In this document: one piece after another, positions 1-9,983 of the stretch
Layout: every line of letters starts with the position of its first letter
How positions within the stretch are numbered: position 1 is the stretch's first letter
DNA from: Deltaproteobacteria bacterium
GTDB taxonomy: Bacteria; Myxococcota_A; UBA9042; PHBI01
Assembly (NCBI GenBank): GCA_011526585.1
Contig: WYBB01000178.1
Span: 1-57,191, forward strand
Direction of reading: 5' to 3'
DNA: 57,191 bases
Program-made: the position numbers and the translations under genes
Notes under the pieces: generated by a model
Database searches by the model: none
What the model was told of the DNA's origin: nothing
Seen by the model: only the letters and a program-made list of their open reading frames with translations

Positions 1-92
1 GCGATCGCCGCCTCCTGGCGCACGCGATCGGCGCGCGCCTCGCCGATCGGCACCGCGCTCATGGCGATCGCGACGAGCAGCACGCGGATCAC
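1..92 (-). CDS. Exported protein, N-terminal fragment (runs off window)
   Basis: Only the first 30 codons are in the window. A GTG start at 92-90 overlaps the TGA stop of the upstream kinase (91-89), a GTGA overlap that implies translational coupling. The encoded N terminus (MIRVLLVAIAMSAVPIGEARA then DRVRQ) has a basic residue, a hydrophobic core and an AxA-like cleavage site, so it looks like a Sec signal peptide. Nothing more can be said of function; the coupling suggests that the product works with, or is controlled by, the kinase. An in-frame ATG at 62-60 is a weaker start because it would lose the hydrophobic core. Confidence 0.55.
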   Translation of the reverse strand, partial: MIRVLLVAIAMSAVPIGEARADRVRQEAAI

Positions 93-1648
93 GGACGCTC
101 CGGCTGCCACAGGCCGTCGCCCGGCGCGCTCGGCGTCGTCTCCGCGCCCTTGTCCTCGGCGGTCGTCCTGGCGGGTACGGCCGGCCGCCGCGCCGCGCCC
201 GGGCCCCGAGAAGGCTCCAGGGTCTCCGCGATCACCTGGTCGTGATCGTGGGTGAGCTCGACGGTCTTGCCGTCGTGACCCTCGGCCTCGATCGTATAGC
301 GCACGCGTTCGGCGCTCGCGTCGACCCGATGCACGAACGGCGTGAGCCCGACGAGCGCGCCATCGCGCATGACCCGCGCACCCCTGGGCTCGATCGAAAA
401 CGCGATCGTCACCTGGGACGGCGGGACCACCTCCGGCGCCGCCGCCTCGCCTGCCCGGAGCCAGGCCCCGGGCGCGGTCTCGGCCCTCATCGCGGGCACC
501 GCGCGCGCGCTCGCGGTCGTCGTCGGCGCCTCCGTCGGCCCGGGCCACATGAGCGCGCTCAGCGCCAGCACGAGTGCCGCGATCCCCACGGCGGCCCAGA
601 TCCACCGCCACCGCGCTCCCGCTCCCGCTCCCGCTCCCGCTCCCGCACCCGCTCCCGTTTCCGCCCCCGCGCCCGACCCCGCCTCCAACGCCGCGAGCAC
701 CTCGTGCGCGCTCTGGAAGCGCGCCTCGGGCTTCTTCGCGAGGAGCTTCATCACGATCCGATCGAACCACGGCGGCAGGCTCGGGTTCAGGGTCGACGGC
801 GCCGGCGGCATGACCGAGATCTGTTGCAGCATGATCGCCATCGGCGTATCGCCCTCGAACGCGGGCTGCGCCGTCGCCAGCTCCCACAGCACCGCGCCCA
901 GCGCATACAGGTCCGAGCGCCCGTCGAGCGGGTTGCCCATCGCCTGCTCGGGCGACATGTAGAGCGCGGTCCCCAGCGTCTCGCCCGCGCGCGTGAGCCG
1001 CGCCCGGCTCGCACGCTCCCGTCTGCCGATCCGCTCATCGTGCGCACTCTCGACGAGGCCGGCGATCCCGAGGTCGAGCACCTTGACCTCGAGCTCGGCG
1101 CCGCCTTCACCTTCGATCACCCAGAGGTTCTCCGGCTTGAGATCGCGATGCACGTACCCCGCGGCGTGCAGCGTCGCGAGCACCTCCAGCACCCCGCGCG
1201 CGATCGCCGTGCACTGCTCCGCGCTCGCCGGCCCGCGCCGCTGCGACCACGCCAGCAGGTCCTCGCCCGCGAGCTGCTCCATCACCAGGTAGTGCAGCCC
1301 CTCGGCGCTGACCCCGAGGTCGCTCACGTGCACGAGCCCCGGGTGCGCCACCGCATGCGCCAGCTGCCCCTCCCGCAGGAAGCGCGCGCGCATCTCCGGC
1401 ACCGCCGCGAGCATCGGGTGCAGCACCTTGACCGCCACCGGCGTCTGAAGGAACGCGTGCCGCGCGCCGAGCACCACCGCCATCGCGCCTTGACCGAGCA
1501 CGCGCTCGACGCGATAGCGCCCGTCGAGCACCTTGCCGACGACCTCGCTCGCCTCGGCGGAGAAGCTCGTCAGCGGCGCGTCGCCGCACGCCGCCTCGCC
1601 GACCTGCGCGACCTTCTCGGGGACCACCTTCGGAATCGCGGCGCTCAC
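89..1648 (-). CDS. Membrane-anchored Ser/Thr protein kinase with PEGA-like C-terminus
   Basis: 519 residues from a GTG start. The eukaryote-type kinase domain (about residues 43-315) shows a glycine loop (GQGAMAVV), the ATP lysine in VAVKVL (K74), the catalytic loop HRDLKPEN, a DLG in place of the usual DFG, and SPEQ in the activation segment. A linker made almost only of Ala-Gly pairs, a single membrane helix (WIWAAVGIAALVLALSALMW) and an extracytoplasmic PEGA-like segment (FSIEPRGARVMRDGALVGLTP) follow. The layout is that of Pkn/PrkC-type kinases, which are numerous in myxobacteria. It would phosphorylate Ser/Thr residues of cytoplasmic targets, possibly in response to a periplasmic signal. 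Its stop overlaps the start of an exported protein. Target unknown. Confidence 0.93.
   Translation of the reverse strand: MSAAIPKVVPEKVAQVGEAACGDAPLTSFSAEASEVVGKVLDGRYRVERVLGQGAMAVVLGARHAFLQTPVAVKVLHPMLAAVPEMRARFLREGQLAHAVAHPGLVHVSDLGVSAEGLHYLVMEQLAGEDLLAWSQRRGPASAEQCTAIARGVLEVLATLHAAGYVHRDLKPENLWVIEGEGGAELEVKVLDLGIAGLVESAHDERIGRRERASRARLTRAGETLGTALYMSPEQAMGNPLDGRSDLYALGAVLWELATAQPAFEGDTPMAIMLQQISVMPPAPSTLNPSLPPWFDRIVMKLLAKKPEARFQSAHEVLAALEAGSGAGAETGAGAGAGAGAGAGARWRWIWAAVGIAALVLALSALMWPGPTEAPTTTASARAVPAMRAETAPGAWLRAGEAAAPEVVPPSQVTIAFSIEPRGARVMRDGALVGLTPFVHRVDASAERVRYTIEAEGHDGKTVELTHDHDQVIAETLEPSRGPGAARRPAVPARTTAEDKGAETTPSAPGDGLWQPERP
615..657. repeat. CCCGCT-type hexanucleotide repeat inside kinase gene
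   Basis: About seven hexamers of the form gctccc, with one gcaccc variant, lie in the part of the kinase gene that encodes the Ala-Gly linker before the membrane helix. Hexamers keep frame, so unit gain or loss would only change linker length. Confidence 0.7.
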
Positions 1649-1709
1649 TTCGTCATTCTACGAGCGCTGGCGCTCGCTTCAAAGACGAACCCCGCGCATA
1701 GTCACCGGC

Positions 1710-2867
1710 ATGTCCGATCCGCGCCGCCGCTCCCCCGACGGTCCGCCGACCACCACGACGCTCGCCGCGCTCGGCAAGGCCGCAGGCGAGGTCGCCCACG
1801 ACATCGCCAACGCGCTCTCGGCGATCGTCATGCACGCGAGCCTCATCCGCAGCGAGGCCGCCTCGCCGTCGGCCGCCTCCCACGCCGAGGCGATCCTGCG
1901 CGCCGCCCGTGCCGCCAACGAGATCGTCGAGCGCGTGCGCTCGCGCCTGCGGCAGGGCGAGCGCCGCCCGCGCGCGCTCATCGATCTCGCCCACCTCGTC
2001 GAAGACGCGCTCGTCGCCGCGCGCGTTCGCGCCACCGCGCGCGGTGTGACGATCGCCGTTGTCGGCCAGGCCCCGGCGCCGGTCGCCGGGCAGCGCGCCG
2101 AGCTCCTCCAGCTCGTGATGAACCTCCTCAACAACGCCGTCGACGCCAGCGCGCCCGGGCATGAGGTCGTGCTCGAGCTCGGCGGTGACGACGACGAGGT
2201 CACCCTCGCGATCACCGATCGCGGCGCCGGGATCCCGCCCGCCCTCATCGAGCGGGTCTTCGAGCCGTTCTTCACGACCAAGGGCGAACGCGGCACCGGC
2301 CTGGGCCTCTCGCTCGCGCGCTCGATCGCCGAGAGCCACGGCGGCGCGCTCGAGCTCGGCTCACGCCTGCACGGCCCCGAGCGCGGCACCACCGCCAGGG
2401 TCGTCCTGCCTTCTGCTGACCCCGACGATCCGGAGCTCGCACCGCCGCGCCCGCCGACCGCGCTCGAGATCCAAGGCGTCGCCACCGGCGCCCGCGTCTT
2501 GATCATCGACGATGATCCCAACGTGCGCGAGGCGATGCTCGAGCTGATGACGGCGACCGGCTTTCAGCCGACCGTGGCGGCCGACCTGCCCTCGGCGCTC
2601 GCGGCGCTCGGCGAAGGCGAGCCCGAGGTGATCATCACCGACCTGCACCTCGGCGCCACCTCGGGGGTCGACCTGGTGCGCGCCGTCGGTCGCACCCACC
2701 CCGATCTGCCGATCATCGTCGTCAGCGGCTCGACCGTCGAGCTCGACGACGACACGCTCGCGTACGTCGCCGCGCGCTTCGACAAGCCCGTCTCACCCCA
2801 GCGCCTCATCGCGCGCACGCGTGAGCTCGTCGCCGAGGCCCGGGGCAGGAGGTTCCAGCGACAATGA
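1710..2867 (+). CDS. Hybrid sensor histidine kinase with C-terminal receiver domain
   Basis: 385 residues from the ATG at 1710; no membrane helix, so cytoplasmic. The H-box (GEVAHDIANALSAI, phospho-His H30) is followed by an HATPase domain with N box (NLLNNAVDAS), G1 (DRGAGIP), F (FEPFFTTK) and G2 (GTGLGLSLA) motifs, then a receiver domain from about residue 268 with an acidic pocket (IIDDDP), phospho-acceptor D311 in IITDLHLG and a lysine in FDKPVSP. There is no recognisable sensory domain; the N terminus reaches the H-box within 30 residues, so input may come from a partner protein. Its stop overlaps the start of the next gene (ATGA), and that gene overlaps the NtrC-type regulator, so the three form one signalling unit. 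Confidence 0.93.
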   Translation: MSDPRRRSPDGPPTTTTLAALGKAAGEVAHDIANALSAIVMHASLIRSEAASPSAASHAEAILRAARAANEIVERVRSRLRQGERRPRALIDLAHLVEDALVAARVRATARGVTIAVVGQAPAPVAGQRAELLQLVMNLLNNAVDASAPGHEVVLELGGDDDEVTLAITDRGAGIPPALIERVFEPFFTTKGERGTGLGLSLARSIAESHGGALELGSRLHGPERGTTARVVLPSADPDDPELAPPRPPTALEIQGVATGARVLIIDDDPNVREAMLELMTATGFQPTVAADLPSALAALGEGEPEVIITDLHLGATSGVDLVRAVGRTHPDLPIIVVSGSTVELDDDTLAYVAARFDKPVSPQRLIARTRELVAEARGRRFQRQ

Positions 2868-3078
2868 GCGACGATTCAGCCCCGGCGAAGACCCCGTCCG
2901 ACAAGCGCTTCCACGATCTCTTCGGCGTGCTCAACGCCCTCGGCCTCCAGCTCGAGGTGCTCGGCCTGGCCCATGATCGCGCCGACGCCGCGATGCACGC
3001 GCGCGCGCTCGAGCGGTCGCGCGAGGCGGTCGCCGCGCTCACCCGCGCGCTCGAAGAGCTGCGCCGGAGCGAGCCCCG

Positions 3079-3082
<4 letters not shown>
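2864..3082 (+). CDS. 72-residue protein resembling a lone histidine-kinase dimerisation helix pair
   Basis: It starts at an ATG overlapping the kinase stop by 4 bp, and its own TGA overlaps the TTG start of the NtrC-type gene by 4 bp. The segment around H17 (RFHDLFGVLNALGLQLEVL) has the HD-L-x3-L-N-x-L spacing of a HisKA H-box, and a second amphipathic helix (REAVAALTRALEELRR) follows, as in a DHp helical hairpin. No ATP-binding domain is present. By inference it could be a stand-alone phosphotransfer or dimerisation module linking the hybrid kinase receiver to the sigma-54 regulator, an HPt-like shuttle. It could instead be an inhibitor or scaffold of the kinase. Reality of the gene is supported by the double overlap; the function is a hypothesis. 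Confidence 0.75.
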
Positions 3083-4484
<1,402 letters not shown>

Positions 4485-4488
<4 letters not shown>

Positions 4489-4513
4489 CCCGCTCCCGGC
4501 CCCCTGCTACGCC
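4485..4513 (+). promoter_or_regulatory. Sigma-70-like promoter for trkH
   Basis: TTGACC at 4485-4490 and TACGCC at 4508-4513, spaced 17 bp, with an extended -10 TG at 4505-4506. The -35 overlaps the stop codon of the regulator gene, so the potassium-uptake genes may be transcribed on their own. Confidence 0.4.
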
Positions 4514-4557
4514 GCGGCTGCGAGCGCGCCGCAACCGAAGGGCGTACCCGCGCCCTG

Positions 4558-6612
4558 ATGCTCCAGCGTCCCCTCACGTTTTCGACCGCTCGCGGCGCCC
4601 TGCTCGGCGCGGCGCCGGCGCCGCTGGCGCTCATCGGGTGGTGGCGCCACGCGACGATCGCCGAGGCGGGTCTCGAGGCGCTGGTGCCCGCGATCCTCGC
4701 GACGCTCTCCCTCGCGGCCGCGGCCTGGCAGCTCCCCCTGCGCCCGCGCACCGCGACCGCGCTGGCCGCCGTCGCGCTCCTCAGCATGCTCGGCGTCGCG
4801 CTGCCGGCGCTGGTCGAGTCGCCGGCGCTCGCCTTCATGCTGGCCCTGGTCGTGATCGCCGCGCTCTACGCGCTCGCGCGCGTGGTGCGCCCGGTGGTCG
4901 GCACCCGCCGCGGTCCGGTTCCCAACGCCCAGCGCGTGAGCGCGCACGCGGCTCGCGGCGCGGCGGCCAGCGCGCTCGTGCTCTGGCTCCTCTGTACCCT
5001 GGCCGGCGCGCTCTCCGACGACGATCCCTACGGCCTCCTCGCGCTCGGGACCTCGCTCGCGATCGCGATGGCGTTGGCCCTCGGCTGGACGCGCCGCGCC
5101 CCGGTCCAGCGGCGGCGCGCCGCCTTGACGCTCGCGGCGGTCGCCCTGGCGACCCTCGTCCTGGGCCTCACCGTCGCGCTCGCCTTTGGCGATCCGCCCC
5201 GCGTCCTGACGCTCGGCGCCGTCTTCGCCATCGTCATCCTCGCGCTGGTGCCGCGCTCGAACTCGGACGACGACACCGCGAGCTGGTGGGAGCCGATCCT
5301 CGGCCACCCCGAGCGCCTCTTCGTCACCACGTTCGCGGTGCTCTGCACGCTCGGCACGCTGCTCCTCGCGATGCCGGAGGCGAGCACCAGCGGTGAGCCG
5401 CTCGCGATCGACGACGCCGCCTTCACGGCCGTGTCCGCGGTCTGCGTGACCGGGCTCACCGTCGTCGACACCGGCACCGAGTTCTCCGCGACCGGCCAGG
5501 TCTTCATCCTCCTCCTCATCCAGGCCGGCGGCCTCGGCATCATGACGTTTTCCACCGCGGCCATGCGGCTCCTCGGCCGCCGCATGTCGCTGCGTCACGA
5601 GGGGGTCGTCGCGCGCCTCGTGAGCCGCGAGGACCGCTCGCAGGTCTTCTCCACCACCGCGCGCATCGTGAAGTTCACCCTCGTCGTCGAGGCGCTCGGC
5701 ACGCTCGCGCTCTGGATCGCGTTCACCGCCGAGGGCGGGGACGCGAGCACCGCGCTGTGGCGCGCGCTCTTCACCGCGATCTCGGCCTTCTGCAATGCCG
5801 GCTTCGCGCTAGACAGCACCAGCCTCGTCGGCATGCAGGCCGATCCCTTCGTCCTGCACGTCGTCGCGTTGCTCATCATCCTGGGTGGTCTCGCGCCGGC
5901 GGTCGTCATCGGACTGCCACGTTTCTTCCGCTCGCCGCGCGGAGCCTCGAGCCAGCTCTTCCTGGTGCTGACGGTGACCGCCACGCTGTTGCTCATCGGC
6001 TTCTTCGCCTTCCTCGCGCTCGAGTGGTCGCGCAGCCTGGATGGGCTCTCGCTCGCCGACAAGCTCCACAACGCCTGGTTCCAGTCGGTGACGCTGCGCA
6101 CCGCCGGCTTCAACTCCATCGACCTCACCCTCGTGCAGCCGGCCACGCTCCTCATCATGATGCTCATGATGTTCATCGGCGGCAGCCCCGGCGGTACCGC
6201 TGGCGGCATCAAGACGACGACCGTCGGTCTCCTGGCGCTGAGCTTCATGGCGATCCTGCGCGGCAAGAGCGAGCTGGTCGTCAATGGCCGCCAGGTGAGC
6301 CATCGCTCGCTCCAGCGAGCGATCGCCGTCACGGTCGCCGCCTTCGTCACCGCCTTTGGCTCGCTCGTCGTGATCTCGCTCACCCAGGACATGCCGACCC
6401 AGACCGCGGCCTTCGAGGTCGTCTCGGCGGTGGGCACGGTGGGCCTGTCGATCGGCGGCACCGCCGCGCTGGACGAGATCGGCAAGGGCGTCATCATGGT
6501 AACGATGTTCCTCGGGCGCGTCGGTCCGCTGACGCTGCTCATGTTCCTATCCCAGCGCGGCGGCGGGGCACCCGAGTGGAAGCGCCCCGAGGTCGACGTC
6601 GAGAGCGCGTGA
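4558..6612 (+). CDS. trkH: TrkH/KtrB-family potassium uptake membrane subunit
   Basis: 684 residues with many hydrophobic helices. It carries the repeated P-loop/selectivity features of the Trk/Ktr superfamily, for example AVCVTGLTV in the first repeat and SVTLRTAGFNSI in a later one, followed by GGSPGGTAGGIKTTT, the conserved glycine-rich gating region. The first 190 or so residues form an extra hydrophobic N-terminal region before the core, longer than in a minimal KtrB of about 450 residues. It forms the K+ channel-like pore in the inner membrane. The regulatory partner KtrA/TrkA starts 4 bp downstream, as expected for a two-gene uptake system. Confidence 0.93.
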   Translation: MLQRPLTFSTARGALLGAAPAPLALIGWWRHATIAEAGLEALVPAILATLSLAAAAWQLPLRPRTATALAAVALLSMLGVALPALVESPALAFMLALVVIAALYALARVVRPVVGTRRGPVPNAQRVSAHAARGAAASALVLWLLCTLAGALSDDDPYGLLALGTSLAIAMALALGWTRRAPVQRRRAALTLAAVALATLVLGLTVALAFGDPPRVLTLGAVFAIVILALVPRSNSDDDTASWWEPILGHPERLFVTTFAVLCTLGTLLLAMPEASTSGEPLAIDDAAFTAVSAVCVTGLTVVDTGTEFSATGQVFILLLIQAGGLGIMTFSTAAMRLLGRRMSLRHEGVVARLVSREDRSQVFSTTARIVKFTLVVEALGTLALWIAFTAEGGDASTALWRALFTAISAFCNAGFALDSTSLVGMQADPFVLHVVALLIILGGLAPAVVIGLPRFFRSPRGASSQLFLVLTVTATLLLIGFFAFLALEWSRSLDGLSLADKLHNAWFQSVTLRTAGFNSIDLTLVQPATLLIMMLMMFIGGSPGGTAGGIKTTTVGLLALSFMAILRGKSELVVNGRQVSHRSLQRAIAVTVAAFVTAFGSLVVISLTQDMPTQTAAFEVVSAVGTVGLSIGGTAALDEIGKGVIMVTMFLGRVGPLTLLMFLSQRGGGAPEWKRPEVDVESA

Positions 6613-6616
6613 GGCC

Positions 6617-7279
6617 GTGGTGAAGAAGCAAGCGATCGTCATCGGGCTCGGACAGTTCGGCATGGCCTTGGCACGGTCGCTCACCGAGCGCGGCGTCGAG
6701 GTCCTCGCCGTCGACACCAGCGAAGAGCGCGTGCGCCTCGCCGCCGCCTTCGTGACGGAGGCGGCCTGCTTCGACGGAACCGACGAGCAGGCGCTGATCC
6801 GTACCGGCCCCGAGCGGCGCGAGGTCTGCGTGTGCGGGATCGGCGACGACGCGCGCGACGCGTCGATCATCTGCACCGCGCTCTTGCGGCAGATGGGCGC
6901 CAAGAAGATCGTCGCCCGCGCCAACACCGACGTGCACGCGCGCATCCTCAAGCTCGTCGGCGCGCACCACGTCGTCAACCCCGAGCGCGAGTTCGGCGAG
7001 CGCTTCGCCAGCCAGATCCTGCACGAGTCGATCATCGGCGAGCTGCCGCTCGGCGAAGACCTCTTGATCACCGAGCTGAAGACCCCGGCGAGCTTCGTCG
7101 GTCGCACCGTCGACAGCCTCCCGCTGACGCGCCGCTACGGCGTCACCATCGTCGCGATCCGCAGGAAGGCCCAGGCGCGCGTGCTCATGCCGGAGCCACG
7201 CGAGAAGCTGCTGGCGGACGACGTGCTGATCGTCGTGTCCAAGCAGGGCGCGGTCTCGCAGCTGGTCGAGCGGAGCTGA
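6617..7279 (+). CDS. ktrA: TrkA/KtrA-family potassium uptake regulatory subunit
   Basis: 220 residues from GTG 6617. An RCK/TrkA-N Rossmann domain with nucleotide motif GLGQFG (residues 10-15) and acidic residue at the end of strand 2 (VLAVDT) binds NAD(H)/ATP-type ligands; a TrkA-C domain follows (ELKTPASFVGRTVDSLPL to LADDVLIVVSK). It is cytoplasmic and gates the TrkH pore encoded 4 bp upstream. Length and domain order match single-RCK KtrA proteins. A membrane-bound HAMP/PAS-like protein begins 3 bp after its stop. Confidence 0.93.
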   Translation: MVKKQAIVIGLGQFGMALARSLTERGVEVLAVDTSEERVRLAAAFVTEAACFDGTDEQALIRTGPERREVCVCGIGDDARDASIICTALLRQMGAKKIVARANTDVHARILKLVGAHHVVNPEREFGERFASQILHESIIGELPLGEDLLITELKTPASFVGRTVDSLPLTRRYGVTIVAIRRKAQARVLMPEPREKLLADDVLIVVSKQGAVSQLVERS

Positions 7280-7282
7280 GCC

Positions 7283-8218
7283 ATGGAGATCCGGCGCGAC
7301 ATCACCATCGGGATCGGGGCCCTCATCGTCGCGGGCGTGATGGTGGCGGCGCTGTCGATCGGGCTCTTCTGGCGGATGAAGCCCGCGCTCGAGCACATCC
7401 TCGAGGACAACATCGTGACCCTCGACGCGGTGCGCGAGATCCTGCTCGTCTTCACCGCGCGCGGTGGCCAGGCGCTCGAGTCCGCGGACCGCGCGCGCAT
7501 CGAGGCGGCGATCGGCAGCATGCGCGACAACCTCACCGTGACCGACGAGGCGGACATGGTGGCGCGTATCACCGACGCGGTCGGCGTCGCGCTCTCCGGC
7601 GATCACGAGGGTCTGACGAGCCTCGCCGTCGCGCTCGATCGCATCGCGCGCGCCAACAACGAGGCGATGGCCGAGGCCGATCACGAGGCCCAGCGCCTCG
7701 GCGAGGCGGGCGCGTGGACCGCCGCCTTCGGTGGACTGGTCCTGGTCCTGCTCGGGATCTACACGCGCCGGCGTCTGGAGCGCCGCATCGTCAGGCCGCT
7801 GCACGAGCTCTCGCGCGTGCTCGAGGCGTCGCGGGCCGGCGACGAGCGTGCGCGCTGCAAGGGCTTGCGCGGCGCGGTCGAGCTCGAGCGCGCGCTCAAG
7901 CAGACCAACCGCCTGATCGACCGGGTCGCCGCCGCGGGCGAGACGCGCCACGATCCGCGCCTCGTCGATCAGGCGAGCGCGCTCACCTGGCTCCTGGCCG
8001 AGCGCGACGGCGCCTGGGCGGTGATCTCGGCGGACCACGGGCTGGTCGCCGCCAACGACGCGGCGCACGAGCGCCTCTCGCACGAGGACGGCCCGAGCCT
8101 GCTCTCGGCGATGATCAAGGCCGTGAGCCGAGGACAGGGCGACGGGCTCACGGTGATCGAGCAGGGCCACCTCGGCCTCTACCGCCTGCCGGATCAGGGC
8201 GGCGTGGCGTCGTCCTGA
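7283..8218 (+). CDS. Membrane sensor-like protein (TM-helical bundle-TM-HAMP-PAS-like) without output domain
   Basis: 311 residues. A first membrane helix (about 8-32), a helical extracytoplasmic region, a second membrane helix (about 147-161, ending LGIYTRRRLERRI) and a HAMP-like stretch (VRPLHELSRVLEASRAGD) resemble the front half of a chemoreceptor or histidine kinase. The C-terminal 100 residues look like a small PAS-type fold (WAVISADHGLVAANDAAHERLS). No kinase, cyclase, GGDEF or methyl-accepting output is present. It lies 3 bp downstream of ktrA, so it may report ion or envelope state to the uptake system. Its 3' end overlaps the convergent lipoprotein gene by 25 bp. Confidence 0.8.
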   Translation: MEIRRDITIGIGALIVAGVMVAALSIGLFWRMKPALEHILEDNIVTLDAVREILLVFTARGGQALESADRARIEAAIGSMRDNLTVTDEADMVARITDAVGVALSGDHEGLTSLAVALDRIARANNEAMAEADHEAQRLGEAGAWTAAFGGLVLVLLGIYTRRRLERRIVRPLHELSRVLEASRAGDERARCKGLRGAVELERALKQTNRLIDRVAAAGETRHDPRLVDQASALTWLLAERDGAWAVISADHGLVAANDAAHERLSHEDGPSLLSAMIKAVSRGQGDGLTVIEQGHLGLYRLPDQGGVASS

Positions 8219-9213
8219 GCGCGACCACCCTCGTGCGGGTCGCCGCCCTCGGGCGTCGGCGGCAGGGTGAGCGCACGCAGCGCCTCGAGCGTGTAGGTCC
8301 CGGCCGCCACGCGTACCCCGACGACCTTGTCGGGCACGTCGATCGACCCGAGCGTCACCCGCCCGTCGTCCCCGATCTCCAGGTCGCGTCGCCACACCGC
8401 TGCGTGCGACTCGAGCGTCGGCCCCTCGCGCACGCCGCGATCGACGTTGACGCAGCGCGGCTCGCCCTCGCGCGCGCCGCACACGATCGACCAGGCGATC
8501 TCGCGCACGATCTCGCTGTCGCCGGGGCCGAAGTCGTCGGCCGCCTCGACGAGGTCGAGCCGCACCAGCGCGCGCCCGGCATCGTGACGCGTCAGCGCGA
8601 GGTGCGAGCGGTGATAGAAGCCGATCTTGTCCTCGTGGTAGCTCGCCGCGGACGCGGCCACGACCCAGCGCTCGCCCGTGGCGATGACGAGGGCCCACTC
8701 CTCGACGGTCGGATCCGAGTAGCCCCTGGGTCGCTGGCTCACCCCGATCAGCGCGGCGCCGACGAGCGGCGGTTCCCCCGCCGCGACCCCGAGCGGCGAG
8801 ACCCAGCACGTGCACGCGTCGCCTTCGCAGAGCTCGCGCTCGTACATGAGCCCCATGCACAGCGCGCGCCGAGGATCGTCGCTGGCCATCGCCGTCGCCT
8901 TCGCGCGCCACGGCGCATCGGGGACCTTGTCCCAGACCCCGAGCACCGCCACGGGGGGCGGGTCGGCGGCGGGCTCGGCGTCGTGCTCCGCGGGCGCACC
9001 GGTCGCCTCGCCGGGTGCTGCGCGCGCGTCGTGCGCCGGTGCCGCGCGCACGTCGTCCTCGCGCGATCCGGCCACGTCATCGCCAGGCTCCGGCGACGCG
9101 GCGGGCGCCAGCGCGCGCGCGTCGTCGCCGCGCTGCGGAGGGGCCGCCTTGCCGCACGCGATCACGAGCGCGCACCCGACGATCCACCATGCGCGACGAT
9201 CCATCTTCATCAC
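8194..9213 (-). CDS. Lipoprotein of unknown function
   Basis: 339 residues from GTG 9213, or 338 from the ATG at 9210; both touch the yggS stop. The N terminus (RRAWWIVGCALVIAC) is a lipoprotein signal with the lipid-modified Cys in VIAC, followed by about 80 residues of low-complexity Ala/Asp/Pro/Glu linker and a globular domain that contains several Cys residues (LCMGLMYERELCEGDACTC). I recognise no family. It is probably anchored in the outer membrane and sits downstream of yggS in the maf-yggS direction of transcription; whether they are functionally linked is unknown. Confidence 0.8.
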   Translation of the reverse strand: MMKMDRRAWWIVGCALVIACGKAAPPQRGDDARALAPAASPEPGDDVAGSREDDVRAAPAHDARAAPGEATGAPAEHDAEPAADPPPVAVLGVWDKVPDAPWRAKATAMASDDPRRALCMGLMYERELCEGDACTCWVSPLGVAAGEPPLVGAALIGVSQRPRGYSDPTVEEWALVIATGERWVVAASAASYHEDKIGFYHRSHLALTRHDAGRALVRLDLVEAADDFGPGDSEIVREIAWSIVCGAREGEPRCVNVDRGVREGPTLESHAAVWRRDLEIGDDGRVTLGSIDVPDKVVGVRVAAGTYTLEALRALTLPPTPEGGDPHEGGRAQDDATPP

Positions 9214-9977
9214 GTCGCCTGCTTCGCGGGGGGGCGGGGGCCGAAGAGCGCGGTGCCGATGCGCACGTGTGTCGCGCCGTGCGCGATGGCGAGCTCGAAG
9301 TCGTCGCTCATGCCGAGCGAGAGCACCGGAGCGCCCGCCGCCACGCCGCCGACCGATCGATCGACGCGATCGGCGACGCGATCGAGCAGCGCGCGCATCG
9401 CCGAAAACGATCGATGCACGCCGTCGTCGCCGACCTCGTCGCGCGGCCGCGGGATGGCCATGAGCCCGCGCAGGACGAGCGAGCGCGAGGCGCGCACGAC
9501 GTCGACCAGCGCGTCGAGCCCGGCGGGCAGGACGCCCGCCTTCTGGGGTTCGTCGTCGACGTCGACCTGGATGAGGCAGGGCAGGGGCGTCGCGGGATCG
9601 AGGCGCTTGTCGAGCGCGGCGACGATCTCGGCGCGATCGATCGTGTGCAGGAGCGCCGGCGCGCGCCCGCCGGAGGCGGCCATCATGCGCGCGATCTCCT
9701 TGGCCTTGTTCGTCTGCAGCGGGCCGATCGCGTGCCAGCGCATCCCCTCGAGCGGACCGCTCGCGGCGAGCCGCTCGATGCGGGCGCCGAGCGCCTGGAC
9801 CTTGTTCTCGCCGAAGTCGCGAAGCCCCAGCGCGTGGAAGGCGACGACCGAGGCGTCAGGCTGCTCCTTGCTCACGGCGACCAGCGTGACCTCGTCGCGC
9901 GCGCGCCCGGCGCGGGTGCACGCGGCGGCGATCCGCGCCTCGATCGCGGCGAGCCGCTCGCCGAGGGTCGGTGCCAC
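9210..9977 (-). CDS. yggS: YggS/PLPBP-family pyridoxal phosphate-binding protein
   Basis: 255 residues from GTG 9975-9977. It has the family PLP lysine in LVAVSKEQP (K37), the DFGENKVQ motif, WHAIGPLQTNK and the C-terminal SLGMSDDFELAIAHGATHVRIGTALFG. YggS/PROSC proteins are single-domain type III-fold proteins that hold PLP and help B6 and amino-acid homeostasis; no catalytic reaction is established. It lies 6 bp downstream of maf and overlaps the following lipoprotein gene. It is somewhat longer than the 230-residue average only because of small insertions. Confidence 0.95.
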   Translation of the reverse strand: MAPTLGERLAAIEARIAAACTRAGRARDEVTLVAVSKEQPDASVVAFHALGLRDFGENKVQALGARIERLAASGPLEGMRWHAIGPLQTNKAKEIARMMAASGGRAPALLHTIDRAEIVAALDKRLDPATPLPCLIQVDVDDEPQKAGVLPAGLDALVDVVRASRSLVLRGLMAIPRPRDEVGDDGVHRSFSAMRALLDRVADRVDRSVGGVAAGAPVLSLGMSDDFELAIAHGATHVRIGTALFGPRPPAKQAT

Positions 9978-9983
9978 GCCGCC

